This document shows, in pieces, positions 34,390 to 41,949 of a DNA stretch of 64,000 nucleotides. The translations under genes were made by a program, and so were the position numbers. The notes below the pieces were generated by a model. That model was not told the DNA's origin. It worked only from the letters and a program-made list of their open reading frames with translations, and ran no database searches. Origin of the DNA: CAVSPO01 sp963730005. Its GTDB lineage: Bacteria > Actinomycetota > Actinomycetes > Propionibacteriales > Propionibacteriaceae. The first letter of the stretch is position 1. Every line of letters starts with the position of its first letter. The DNA is taken from assembly GCA_963730005.1 (NCBI GenBank), contig CAVSPO010000014.1, forward strand, positions 62,001 to 126,000, given 5' to 3'.

Positions 34390-34908
34390 ATGCCGGAATT
34401 GATCAAGAAGGCCGCAGCCTGGCTGGGCCTGGTCAATGACGATCGCTACGACTACGACGAGGAGTCGGATGAGGAGTTCAGCGAACCCGTCTACCCGACC
34501 AGGGATCGCACCTCGGCGGACGACCAGAACCGCGCCGTGGAGCATTCAACTGTGACTCGCCTGCCCGACCGCCGCCCTCCCGCCGAAGCCGTGGTGGTGC
34601 ACGCTGCCCACGAGTTGGTGCCCAGCGGGGATCTCACCCGGATCATCACGGTGCATCCGCGCAACTACAACGAGGCGCGCACCGTGGGTGAGCATTTCCG
34701 CGACGGAGTGCCGGTCATCATGAACCTGACCGACATGGATGACTCGGACGCCAAACGGCTTGTCGACTTCGCGGCCGGATTGAGCTTCGGCTTGCGGGGC
34801 AGCATTGAGCGAGTCACCAGAGGCGTGTTCCTGCTTTCGCCGCGAAACGTGGACGTCACCGCGGAGGACAAGGAACGTATTGCCGGCGGTTTTTACAACC
34901 AGAGCTAG
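34390..34908 (+). CDS. sepF: cell division protein SepF
   Basis: 172 residues. The N-terminal amphipathic membrane anchor (MPELIKKAAAWLGLV) is followed by an acidic linker and the SepF core: ITVHPRNYNEARTVGEHFRDG, VIMNLTDMDDSDAKRLVDFAAGL, and the C-terminal VFLLSPRNVDV. Tethers FtsZ to the membrane and replaces FtsA in actinobacteria. Start ATG 34390 with GAAGGGG upstream; in-frame starts back to 34303 are not conserved. Confidence 0.94.
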   Translation: MPELIKKAAAWLGLVNDDRYDYDEESDEEFSEPVYPTRDRTSADDQNRAVEHSTVTRLPDRRPPAEAVVVHAAHELVPSGDLTRIITVHPRNYNEARTVGEHFRDGVPVIMNLTDMDDSDAKRLVDFAAGLSFGLRGSIERVTRGVFLLSPRNVDVTAEDKERIAGGFYNQS

Positions 34909-34918
34909 GTTTGCCTCC

Positions 34919-35209
34919 ATGACCTTGATCGGCCTCGCCCTTTACTACCTGCTACAGATCTTCTTCTGGCTCTTGTTGTTGCGCATGGTCTTGTCGTGGA
35001 TTCCGGTGTTTGCGCCGAACTTCACGCCACGGGGGTTTCTCGCCGCCATCTTCGAGGCCATCTTCACCGTCACAGATCCGCCGCTGAAGCTGGCGAATCG
35101 TTTCATTCCGCCGCTGCGTCTGGGGACCGTGGGTCTCGACGTGGGGTTCATGGTTGTGGTGCTCGCTGTGATCGTGGCAGAGCGTCTGGTGCTGACTGTT
35201 TTCTTCTAG
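34919..35209 (+). CDS. YggT family membrane protein
   Basis: 96 residues with two hydrophobic segments (residues 3-25 and about 68-92) flanking the family motif FTPRGFLAAIFEAIFTVTDPPL and FIPP. YggT proteins sit between sepF and divIVA in most actinobacteria; a role in envelope or division is inferred from context, and osmotic-stress roles are proposed elsewhere. Start ATG 34919 lies 10 bp after the sepF stop. Confidence 0.88.
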   Translation: MTLIGLALYYLLQIFFWLLLLRMVLSWIPVFAPNFTPRGFLAAIFEAIFTVTDPPLKLANRFIPPLRLGTVGLDVGFMVVVLAVIVAERLVLTVFF

Positions 35210-35346
35210 CGAGTCGTCAGGCGTGTGCCTTTCAGCCGCTCGGGGGTAACCTGCTGGGGAAGGATCAGTCCCGCCCGAGTAACTGGAGTGTGGCAGGCTG
35301 GTGTCTTGGCTGTGCAACCCTGACCCTGAACGACCTGGAGTAGACC

Positions 35347-36939
35347 ATGACTCTGTCCCTTGACGAAGTTCGCAATATTCGTTTCCCGATGGCACGAAAG
35401 CCATCGGAGGATGGCTACCGGGCCAGCGCAGTTGACAATTTCATGGACCAGTTGGAAATCAGCTACGCAGACCTTGTGAACGACATCGAGGAGCTTCGCA
35501 GTCAGGTCGGCAGCCAGGGTTCTGCTGCTGACGAGCAGCTGCGCAAGGACCACGAACAGCTGCAGGCCGAGGCGACGCAGCTTCGTTCCCGCATCGACGA
35601 GTTGGTGCGCAGCAATGAGCAGCTGAATGAGGCCGTGGCCAAGGGCGACCAGGGCGCCGAGCAGCTGCGCAATGAGCTGCAGGCCGAGGTCGCCGAGCTT
35701 CGCGCCCGCAACGAGGAGTTGGTGCGCAGCAATGAGCAGCTGAATGAGGCCGTGGCCAAGGGCGACCAGGGCGCCGAGCAGCTGCGTGATGAGCTACAGG
35801 CAGAACTGGACCAGCTTCGCGCCCGCAACGACGAGTTGGCGCGCAGCAATGAGCAGCTGAATGAGGCCGTGGCCAAGGGTGACCAGGGCGCCGAGCAGCT
35901 GCGCAGCCAGTTGCAGGCCGAGAATGATGACTTGCGTCGTCAGCTGGGCCAGACCCAGCAAGCCGCTCAGGAGGAAAGCGACCAGCTGCGTCAGCAGGTT
36001 CAGGGGCTGCAGCAGCAGGTCGTGCAGTTGCAGGAACAGTCCCCCAACGTGCCGGCGGACGCCGAGTCCATTCACTATGAAGCCGGGGCCGGCTCCGAGG
36101 CGATAGTCGTCAGGACCGCTGCTGAGGCCAGTCCCGCCGTGATTCGCCTGGTGCAACTGGCCACCGAGCAGGCCGACGCCCTGTTGAACGAGGCGAAGGC
36201 CAACGTCTCGCAACTGACCGGCGAAGCCGAGACGAAGGCACACGGTTTGGTGGCCGACGCCACGCAACAGGCCACCAAGTTGACCACGGAGGCGCAGCAG
36301 GAGGCTGAGCGCGTCACGTCCGAGGCCAATGCGACGGCTGAGCGCGTCACGAGCGAGGCCAATGCGACGGCTGAGCGAGTCACGAGCGAGGCCAACGAGT
36401 ACGCCCAGCGGGTCACGAGCGAGGCCGACACGACGGCTGAGCGCGTCACGTCCGAGGCCAATGCGACGGCTGAGCGAGTCACCAGCGAAGCCAACGAGTT
36501 TGCCCAGCGGGTCACCTCGGAGGCCGAGCAGCGGGCCAGCGAGCTGACCAGCGAAGCGCAGCAGCAGGCCGACCAGATGCGCGGGGAGGCCCAGCGCAAC
36601 GCCGACCAGCTGATCAGCCAGGCCCACCAGACTGCGGAGACTGTCACGTCGGAGGCTCAGAGCCGGGCAGATCGGCTCGACGGCGAGGTGGCCGAGCGCA
36701 GGCAGTCGTTGTTCACCCAGTTGGAGCAGGAGCGCGACACGCTGGCGAACCGGGTGCAACAGCTGGCCGGCTACGAGTCCGATTACCGTTCCCGCATCTC
36801 CACGTTCCTGCAGCGCCAGCTGGAGAACGTCCAGAATGCCGAGCTCGCCGGTGAGCGTCCCAGTCTGGTCGATGAGGCGAACGCAGGCGCAGGCAACGCC
36901 ACGCCGAGGCTGGATGCCTTGCTGGGCGAAGACCAGTAA
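35347..36939 (+). CDS. wag31: DivIVA/Wag31-type polar growth protein with repeat-expanded coiled coil
   Basis: 530 residues, about twice a typical Wag31. The N-terminal DivIVA domain is recognisable (MTLSLDEVRNIRFPMARK, YRASAVDNFMDQLEISYADL). Three 39-residue coiled-coil repeats follow (residues 80-118, 119-157, 158-196; core NEQLNEAVAKGDQGAEQLR), then a Gln-rich coil. Next comes a linker to about residue 281, sixteen consecutive 11-residue (hendecad) units with consensus EANATAERVTS (282-457), and a C-terminal ERDTLANRVQQL segment. Its place after sepF and yggT is that of wag31, so it probably marks negative membrane curvature and organises polar growth. The hendecad block resembles Streptomyces Scy/FilP-type cytoskeletal proteins. 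Start ATG 35347, GGAG 6 nt upstream. A strong hairpin follows. Confidence 0.85.
   Translation: MTLSLDEVRNIRFPMARKPSEDGYRASAVDNFMDQLEISYADLVNDIEELRSQVGSQGSAADEQLRKDHEQLQAEATQLRSRIDELVRSNEQLNEAVAKGDQGAEQLRNELQAEVAELRARNEELVRSNEQLNEAVAKGDQGAEQLRDELQAELDQLRARNDELARSNEQLNEAVAKGDQGAEQLRSQLQAENDDLRRQLGQTQQAAQEESDQLRQQVQGLQQQVVQLQEQSPNVPADAESIHYEAGAGSEAIVVRTAAEASPAVIRLVQLATEQADALLNEAKANVSQLTGEAETKAHGLVADATQQATKLTTEAQQEAERVTSEANATAERVTSEANATAERVTSEANEYAQRVTSEADTTAERVTSEANATAERVTSEANEFAQRVTSEAEQRASELTSEAQQQADQMRGEAQRNADQLISQAHQTAETVTSEAQSRADRLDGEVAERRQSLFTQLEQERDTLANRVQQLAGYESDYRSRISTFLQRQLENVQNAELAGERPSLVDEANAGAGNATPRLDALLGEDQ
35584..35934 (+). repeat. three 117-bp tandem repeats in the DivIVA-type gene
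   Basis: Units of 117 bp (35584-35700, 35701-35817, 35818-35934) carry a nearly identical DNA core running from GAGTTGG through GCGCAGCAATGAGCAGCTGA to GAGCAGCTGCG. The high nucleotide identity indicates recent expansion or gene conversion rather than old divergence. Confidence 0.9.
36190..36717 (+). repeat. sixteen 33-bp (hendecad) repeats in the DivIVA-type gene
   Basis: Continuous 33-bp periodicity encoding 11-residue units (consensus EANATAERVTS). Units between about 36301 and 36540 are close to identical at DNA level (GCGACGGCTGAGCGCGTCAC and variants); flanking units are diverged but keep the 11-residue register. Confidence 0.9.
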
Positions 36940-36954
36940 CTGCCAGCACTTCAG

Positions 36955-36997
36955 AAACCACGCATGGGCTCCGGGATCCGGGGCCCATGCGTGGTTT
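36955..36997. terminator. hairpin terminator after the DivIVA-type gene
   Basis: Perfect 15-bp inverted repeat AAACCACGCATGGGC / GCCCATGCGTGGTTT with a 13-nt loop, 15 bp after the stop. It ends in TTT and is preceded by AAA, so it could act in either direction. The T-run is short, as in many high-GC terminators. Confidence 0.8.
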
Positions 36998-37172
36998 GTC
37001 GTGACAGGGGACTGCCGGCCATCGCCGGGCCGCGCGCGACAACAGGCCAGTTCCCGGTGCGTCTGTCCAACGGGCTGCATGGACTTGACCGGGGGTGTAG
37101 CCTCTGCTTTTCAGCAACCCAAGGCGCAGCCACCCGGCGGTTCGCCGTTGTCGATGAGAAGGGAGTGCGTGC

Positions 37173-37610
37173 ATGGCAACCAAGTCAGGCGCGGCTCAGC
37201 AGAGGGTCAGCGAAGCCGTAGCGCTGCCGGTGCGTGAGGGGGAAGCTCCTTGGACCGCCGCTGAGATTGACGAGATTCGCGCCGAACTGCAGGCCGACGT
37301 CGACCGAATGGCCAAGGCCATCGCAGAGGCTGAGGCCGATCTGGCAGATCTGCTCAACGACGGCCCGGACGGGGCCGGCAAGGATCCGGCCGATGTGGGC
37401 TCGTCGAACTTCGAACGTGACCAGGAAATGAGTCTGGCGGCCAACACCCGTGAGATGTACGAGCAGACGCAGCTTGCGCTGCGATTGTTGGACGAGGGGC
37501 GTTACGGCTGGTGCGAGTCCTGCGGCGGCCCGATCGGCAAGGCCCGGCTGCAGGTCTTCCCGCGGGCCACGCTGTGTGTGCCGTGCAAGCAACGCGAGGA
37601 ACGTCGCTGA
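37173..37610 (+). CDS. TraR/DksA-type C4 zinc finger protein
   Basis: 145 residues. A coiled N-terminal half (AEIDEIRAELQADVDRMAKAI), the DPADVGSSNFERDQEMSLA motif typical of the family, and a four-cysteine zinc finger (CESCGGPIGKARLQVFP then CVPC). DksA-like proteins enter the RNA polymerase secondary channel and tune initiation; actinobacterial versions are poorly studied. The acidic tip differs from E. coli DksA, so ppGpp synergy cannot be assumed. Start ATG 37173. Overlaps or abuts lspA. Confidence 0.86.
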   Translation: MATKSGAAQQRVSEAVALPVREGEAPWTAAEIDEIRAELQADVDRMAKAIAEAEADLADLLNDGPDGAGKDPADVGSSNFERDQEMSLAANTREMYEQTQLALRLLDEGRYGWCESCGGPIGKARLQVFPRATLCVPCKQREERR

Positions 37611-38227
37611 GCTCGCCGCGAGCCGCCGAAGCAACGCTCCTGCGGCGTGAGCGCTGGCTCCTTGTCGGGGTAGCTGTCGGCGGCTATCTTCTCGACCGGG
37701 CGACCAAGATCTGGGCCGTGCGGAATCTGGACCCGGCCGATCCGCCCAGCTATCTTGGCGGGCTCCTGAAGCTCCGGTTGATCTTCAATCCCGGGGCCGC
37801 CTTCAGTTTCGGCTCGAGCTTCACCATCGTGTTCGGTCTGCTCGCGATCGCTGCCTTGGTCGTTCTGTTGGTGGGGGTGGTGCCGAAGGTGCGGGGCTGG
37901 TGGCCCAGTCTCGCTTGTGGGTTGCTGCTGGCAGGAATCGCTGGCAACCTGACGGACCGGCTGATCCGGCCACCCGGTGTCTTGCGAGGCGAAGTCGTCG
38001 ATTTCATCGCGCTGCCCAACTTCGCCATCTTCAACGTGGCTGACATCTGCCTCACAGCAGCGGCTCTCATCATCGTGATCCTGGCGCTGTTCGGTAAGGA
38101 GACGGTCGCTGCTGGGCCCACTGGCGGCGAGCCGGTTGCAGTCCACGAAGCTGAGACGGTGCAGCACCAGCACTCGGCCACCGATCCGGGCCAGGGTGAT
38201 GGGCGTGATCCGGGGAGACAGGGATGA
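37583..38227 (+). CDS. lspA: lipoprotein signal peptidase LspA
   Basis: About 206-214 residues. Integral membrane aspartyl protease that cleaves prolipoprotein signal peptides after lipidation. The catalytic aspartates are in AGNLTDRLIRPPG and FNVADICLTAAAL; LDRATKIWAV and NPGAAFSFG are also family motifs. Four membrane helices. A charged tail of about 40 residues (His/Gln/Asp/Gly) follows. The start is uncertain: GTG 37583 is the nearest conventional codon but has no ribosome site. CTG 37607 overlaps the previous stop (CTGA) and has GAGGA 6 nt upstream. The stop overlaps the pseudouridine synthase start. Confidence 0.9.
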   Translation: MQATRGTSLSSPRAAEATLLRRERWLLVGVAVGGYLLDRATKIWAVRNLDPADPPSYLGGLLKLRLIFNPGAAFSFGSSFTIVFGLLAIAALVVLLVGVVPKVRGWWPSLACGLLLAGIAGNLTDRLIRPPGVLRGEVVDFIALPNFAIFNVADICLTAAALIIVILALFGKETVAAGPTGGEPVAVHEAETVQHQHSATDPGQGDGRDPGRQG

Positions 38228-39144
38228 GCGTGCTGTTCGTTCCCGACGGGTTGGACGGTGAGCGGGTCGATTCAGCGGCCGCCCGCATGACGGGCCTGTC
38301 GCGCGCGCGGGTTGTCGAGCTGATCGAATCCGGTGATGTCAGCCTGGACGGAATCGTGGTGCAGAAGCCGTCCCAGCGCGTCGCCGGCGGCCAGTTGCTC
38401 GATGCTGACCTTTCCGAGCCGGTGCGGACTGCCCGCATCGTTCCACGTCAGATCGAAGGGATGCGCGTCGTCTTCGACGACGACGCCATCGTGGTGGTGG
38501 ACAAACCCGCCGGCGTGGCGGCGCACCCGTCGCTGGGCTGGGACGGTCCGGATGTGCTCAGCGGTCTGGTGGGAGCTGGGTACCGGATCACGACGTCCGG
38601 GGCACCCGAGCGTCAGGGGATCGTGCAGCGCCTTGATGTCGGCACCTCGGGCCTGATGGTGGTGGCCAAGTCGGAGCGTGCCTACACCGTGCTCAAGCAG
38701 GCGTTTCGCGACCGAACGGTCGACAAGGTGTATCTGGCGGTCGTCCAGGGCCATCCCGACCCGCTCAGCGGCACCATCGAGGCGCCCATCGGGCGTCACC
38801 CCAGCGCGGAGTGGAAGTTCGCCGTGCTGCAAGGCGGTCGGCACTCGGTCACCCACTACGAGACGCTGGAGGCCTTCCGGCCAGCCAGCCTGCTGCGCAT
38901 CCATCTCGAGACGGGCCGGACCCACCAGATCAGGGTGCACATGGCTGCCGTCCGCCACCCTTGTGTGGGCGATCCCCTGTACGGCTGCGATCCGGCGCTG
39001 GCTGCGCGGGTGGGGCTGGAGAGGCAGTGGCTGCACGCCCATCAGCTCGGATTCGTCCACCCAGAGACCGGCTCCCACGTCGTTTTCGAGTCACCGCCCG
39101 CAGTCGACCTGCAACGCGCGTTGGAGATCATGCGGGCAGAATGA
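38224..39144 (+). CDS. RluA-family pseudouridine synthase (RluD-like)
   Basis: 306 residues. An N-terminal S4 RNA-binding domain (RVDSAAARMTGLSRARVVELI) and a catalytic domain with Asp138 in QRLDVGTSGLMVVAKS, VDKVYLAVVQG and the C-terminal ETGRTHQIRVHMAAVRHPCVGDPLYG. Probably modifies 23S rRNA uridines as RluD does; exact targets are not deducible. Start ATG 38224 overlaps the lspA stop by 4 nt, the usual actinobacterial lspA-rluD pair. Confidence 0.92.
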   Translation: MSVLFVPDGLDGERVDSAAARMTGLSRARVVELIESGDVSLDGIVVQKPSQRVAGGQLLDADLSEPVRTARIVPRQIEGMRVVFDDDAIVVVDKPAGVAAHPSLGWDGPDVLSGLVGAGYRITTSGAPERQGIVQRLDVGTSGLMVVAKSERAYTVLKQAFRDRTVDKVYLAVVQGHPDPLSGTIEAPIGRHPSAEWKFAVLQGGRHSVTHYETLEAFRPASLLRIHLETGRTHQIRVHMAAVRHPCVGDPLYGCDPALAARVGLERQWLHAHQLGFVHPETGSHVVFESPPAVDLQRALEIMRAE

Positions 39145-39185
39145 CCGAATACCGCGCGCCAGCCCTCCCTCTTTTGGCAAAGCGG

Positions 39186-39197
39186 TAGCGTTCTAGC
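39186..39197 (+). promoter_or_regulatory. candidate -10 element for leaderless pyk
   Basis: TAGCGT at 39186-39191 followed by 6 nt and the GTG at 39198; no ribosome binding site is present between them. Confidence 0.42.
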
Positions 39198-40619
39198 GTG
39201 CGTAGAGCAAAGATCGTGTGCACTCTTGGTCCCGCAACGGACACCCAGGAGCGAATGGAAGAGCTGATTCGGGCTGGTCTGGATGTCGCCCGTTTCAACA
39301 TGAGTCACGGCACTCACGAGGAGCACGCCCGGCGTCTCGCCGAGACGCGCGCCGCTTCAGATTCCGTTGGCAAGACGATCGGCTTGCTGGCTGACCTGCA
39401 GGGGCCCAAGATTCGGCTGGGCAATTTTGCTGACGGGCCGGTCGAGCTGGTCGAGGGCCAGACCTTCACCATCACCGTCGACGACATTCTCGGTGATGCC
39501 GAACGTTGTGGCACCACCTTCAAGGGCCTTCCCCGCGACGTTCGCCCCGGCGACGCCATCCTGATTGACGATGGCCGTGTGCAGCTGGAGGCCGTCAGCG
39601 TCACCGACACCGATGTGGTCACCAAGGTGGTGGTGGCCGGTCCGGTCAGCAACCACAAGGGCATCAATCTGCCGGGCGTGGCCGTCAACGTGCCTGCCCT
39701 GTCGGAGAAGGACGAGGACGACCTGCGCTTCGCCTTGCGCAATGACTTCGACATGATTGCGCTGTCGTTCGTGCGCAGCCCCCGCGACGTCGACCGGGTG
39801 CACGAGATCATGGACGAAGAGGGGCTCACCCTTCCGGTCATAGCCAAGATCGAGAAGCCGCAGGCCGTCGAGAATCTGGATGGGATCATCGCGGCGTTCG
39901 ATGCCTTCATGGTCGCTCGCGGCGACCTCGGCGTCGAGTTGCCCCTTGAAATCGTGCCGATGGTGCAGAAGGAGATCATCACCAAGGCGCGCACCGAGTC
40001 AAAGCCGGTCATCGTCGCCACCCAGATGCTGGACTCGATGATCCACGCTCCCAGCCCTACTCGCGCCGAGACCAGCGACGTGGCCAACGCCGTTCTGGAC
40101 GGGGCGGACGCCGTCATGCTGTCCGGTGAGACTTCGGTGGGCGCCCATCCGGTCCGCACAGTGGCCACGATGGCGCGGATCATCTCCAAGACCGAGGAGC
40201 TGGGGCTGGCCCGGATCAGCCGGATCGACTGGAAGCTGGGAACCGTCAGCGGTGCCGTGACACACGCAGCTGTGGACGTCGGCGAGATCGTGGGGGCCAC
40301 GCATCTGGTGTCCGGCACCCAGTCGGGCGACACCGCCCGTCGGCTCGCCAGGTACCGTGGCTCGATTCCGCTGATCGCCTTCACCCCGGTGTGCAAGACC
40401 GCCCACGCCTTGACCTTGCTGTGGGGCACGTCCATCTTCCACCTGGACGATTACCAGACCACCGAGCAGATGTTGCACCTGATCGACAAGAAGCTGGTGG
40501 AGCGTGGTGTGTGCAAGCCCGGCGACAAGGTTGTCGTGGTGTTCGGCGAGCCGGTCGGCGTGCCAGGCCACACCAATTCGCTGAACGTGCACGTCGTCAC
40601 GGACCGGGCCACCTACTAG
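39198..40619 (+). CDS. pyk: pyruvate kinase
   Basis: 473 residues. Converts phosphoenolpyruvate and ADP to pyruvate and ATP. KIVCTLGPATDTQERMEELI at the N-terminus, FNMSHGTHEEH, the active-site IAKIEKPQAVENLDGI, MVARGDLGVELPLE and ATQMLDSMI, then the C-terminal effector domain (GTQSGDTARRLARYRGSIPLIAF). Start GTG 39198. Monocistronic: it ends in a strong hairpin and begins 53 bp after the pseudouridine synthase gene. Confidence 0.96.
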   Translation: MRRAKIVCTLGPATDTQERMEELIRAGLDVARFNMSHGTHEEHARRLAETRAASDSVGKTIGLLADLQGPKIRLGNFADGPVELVEGQTFTITVDDILGDAERCGTTFKGLPRDVRPGDAILIDDGRVQLEAVSVTDTDVVTKVVVAGPVSNHKGINLPGVAVNVPALSEKDEDDLRFALRNDFDMIALSFVRSPRDVDRVHEIMDEEGLTLPVIAKIEKPQAVENLDGIIAAFDAFMVARGDLGVELPLEIVPMVQKEIITKARTESKPVIVATQMLDSMIHAPSPTRAETSDVANAVLDGADAVMLSGETSVGAHPVRTVATMARIISKTEELGLARISRIDWKLGTVSGAVTHAAVDVGEIVGATHLVSGTQSGDTARRLARYRGSIPLIAFTPVCKTAHALTLLWGTSIFHLDDYQTTEQMLHLIDKKLVERGVCKPGDKVVVVFGEPVGVPGHTNSLNVHVVTDRATY

Positions 40620-40658
40620 CCTGCCTGTCACAGGTGCCAGGCACGCAGCCGGAGAACT

Positions 40659-40695
40659 TTCGAAGGGCCGACCCGCTTGGGGTCGGCCCTTCGAA
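40659..40695 (+). terminator. hairpin terminator after pyk
   Basis: Perfect 16-bp stem TTCGAAGGGCCGACCC / GGGTCGGCCCTTCGAA with loop GCTTG, 39 bp after the pyk stop. No long T-run, but the stem is very stable; it may also serve the convergent tRNA gene. Confidence 0.8.
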
Positions 40696-40767
40696 GTTGC
40701 TGCTGCTCGTCGCGACGCGGTCGCAGGGTGTGCGGCTGCGCCGAACCCGACTGCCGACATGAAGGTG

Positions 40768-40854
40768 TGGTGCCCAAGAGGGGAGTCGAACCCCTACGGC
40801 CTCATCAGCCAGACGGGTTTGAGCCGTCCGCGTATACCATTCCGCCACTTGGGC
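40768..40854 (-). tRNA. tRNA-Leu (anticodon CAA)
   Basis: Reading the minus strand, the acceptor 5' side GCCCAAG pairs with CTTGGGC, followed by discriminator A and encoded CCA. The D-arm has GCGGAATGGTATACGC. The anticodon arm GACGG-CTCAAAC-CCGTC gives anticodon CAA, reading UUG. A long variable arm (CTGATGAGGCCG region), as expected for leucine, and the T-arm GGGGTTCGACTCCCC are present. 87 nt including CCA. A CACAAT element about 27 nt upstream (plus-strand 40886-40881) could be its -10. Confidence 0.95.
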
Positions 40855-41058
40855 TGGCTCCCGGTGGGGAGCGCCGTCTTATTGTGCCACATTCGCGCTC
40901 TCGCGGTGCACCCATCGACACATGAGACGTTCGCGAGACGACACCGGCTTGGCTGTGTCGGAGACTACATTGTCAGGCCCCGTGTCGGAGACCACATCGA
41001 CAAGGGTAAGGTTGGGTTTGTGGTCCACGACCCAATCCGAGAGCAAGGAAGCATCTGA
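40855..41058. promoter_or_regulatory. tRNA-Leu / pdtaR divergent region with direct repeats
   Basis: 204 bp between divergent genes. GTGTCGGAGAC-T/C-ACAT occurs at 40955-40970 and again at 40982-40997, a 16-bp direct repeat with one mismatch and 27-bp period. TAAGGT at 41007-41012 is a possible -10 for pdtaR, giving a leader of about 40 nt with AAGGAA 8 nt before the ATG. The repeats could be binding sites for a regulator; none is identified. Confidence 0.45.
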
Positions 41059-41940
41059 ATGGGTAAGGCATCTGACGTTGATGAAACTGCTCGACCGCGA
41101 GTGATGGTCGCCGAGGACGAGGCACTGATCCGCCTCGATCTGGTTGAACTCCTCCAGGACGAGGGATACGAGGTGGTCGGGCAGGCCGGCGACGGCGAGT
41201 CCGCAGTCGAGATGGCGCGCGAGCTGAAGCCTGATCTGGTTGTGATGGATGTGCGGATGCCGAGAATGGACGGCATCGCTGCCGCCGACGTCATCGCCAG
41301 TGAGAGAATCGCCCCAGTGGTCATGTTGACCGCCTACAGCCAGCGTGAGTTGGTCGAACAGGCGCGTGAGGCCGGTGCGATGGCCTACGTGGTCAAGCCG
41401 TTCGACGCCTCTGACGTGGTTCCTGCCATCGAGATCGCGATGGCCCGATTTGCTGAGATCCGCGCGGTCGAGGACGAGGTGCTCGACCTTGAGGAGCGCC
41501 TCGAGTCGCGCCGGATCGTCGACCAGGCCAAGGGCATTCTGCAGGAGGCGCTGGGGTTGACTGAGCCGGAGGCTTTCCGCTGGATCCAGAAGACGGCCAT
41601 GGATCTGCGCAAGTCGATGCGTGACGTCGCAGAGGGGGTCATCTCGCACGGCAAGGGCGGCGCAACAGCGGGGGGCGAAGATGCGGCCGGCGGGGCACCT
41701 GCCAGTGCAGAGTCCGCCGTCGCCAAGCGGCCCGCGTCCACAGTGGAGGGGCGGTCGCGGACCAGCACCGCCCTGGCGAAGAATTCGACCACCAAGAGCA
41801 GCCTGGCGAAAATACCGACAGCCAAGAGCAGCCTGGCGAAAAAACCGACAGCCAAGGGCAACCTCGCGAAGGAGCCCGCCTCGAAGGACACCGTGGCCCG
41901 CAAGCCGCCTGAGCCCGGGGCCGTCGATCCTGCCCAGTAG
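41059..41940 (+). CDS. pdtaR: ANTAR-type response regulator PdtaR with repeat tail
   Basis: 293 residues. A CheY-like receiver domain (VMVAEDEALIRLDLVELL, phospho-acceptor Asp64 in DLVVMDVRMPRMDG, YVVKPFDASD) and an ANTAR RNA-binding domain (about residues 130-195, RRIVDQAKGILQEALGLTEPEA). ANTAR proteins act by anti-termination, and PdtaR works with the kinase PdtaS in mycobacteria; no kinase gene lies nearby. Mycobacterial PdtaR is about 205 residues. Here about 95 extra residues end in five Lys/Ala/Ser/Pro-rich decapeptide repeats (consensus SSLAKKPTAK) reminiscent of histone H1 tails. Its TAG stop forms part of the putative polA -10. Confidence 0.92.
   Translation: MGKASDVDETARPRVMVAEDEALIRLDLVELLQDEGYEVVGQAGDGESAVEMARELKPDLVVMDVRMPRMDGIAAADVIASERIAPVVMLTAYSQRELVEQAREAGAMAYVVKPFDASDVVPAIEIAMARFAEIRAVEDEVLDLEERLESRRIVDQAKGILQEALGLTEPEAFRWIQKTAMDLRKSMRDVAEGVISHGKGGATAGGEDAAGGAPASAESAVAKRPASTVEGRSRTSTALAKNSTTKSSLAKIPTAKSSLAKKPTAKGNLAKEPASKDTVARKPPEPGAVDPAQ
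41771..41910 (+). repeat. 30-bp tandem repeats encoding the PdtaR tail
   Basis: Units starting at 41771, 41801, 41831, 41861 and 41891. The 41801 and 41831 units are nearly identical (GCCTGGCGAAAAWACCGACA); the others are diverged but keep the decapeptide register LAKxPTAKSS. Confidence 0.85.
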
Positions 41941-41949
41941 AGTCGGGGC
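41938..41949 (+). promoter_or_regulatory. candidate -10 element for leaderless polA, overlapping the pdtaR stop
   Basis: TAGAGT at 41938-41943, whose first three bases are the pdtaR stop codon, followed by 6 nt and the polA GTG at 41950. No ribosome site. CCGTCGATC at 41921-41929 lies 8 nt before it, a weak resemblance to the PafBC-type upstream half. Confidence 0.42.

Noticed and set aside
35584..36717. mobile or phage-derived repeat array
   Set aside because: All repeats stay in one reading frame with coiled-coil periodicity inside a gene at the conserved wag31 position.
36955..36997. CRISPR-like palindromic repeat
   Set aside because: A single inverted repeat directly after a stop codon, with no spaced copies; terminator is the simpler reading.
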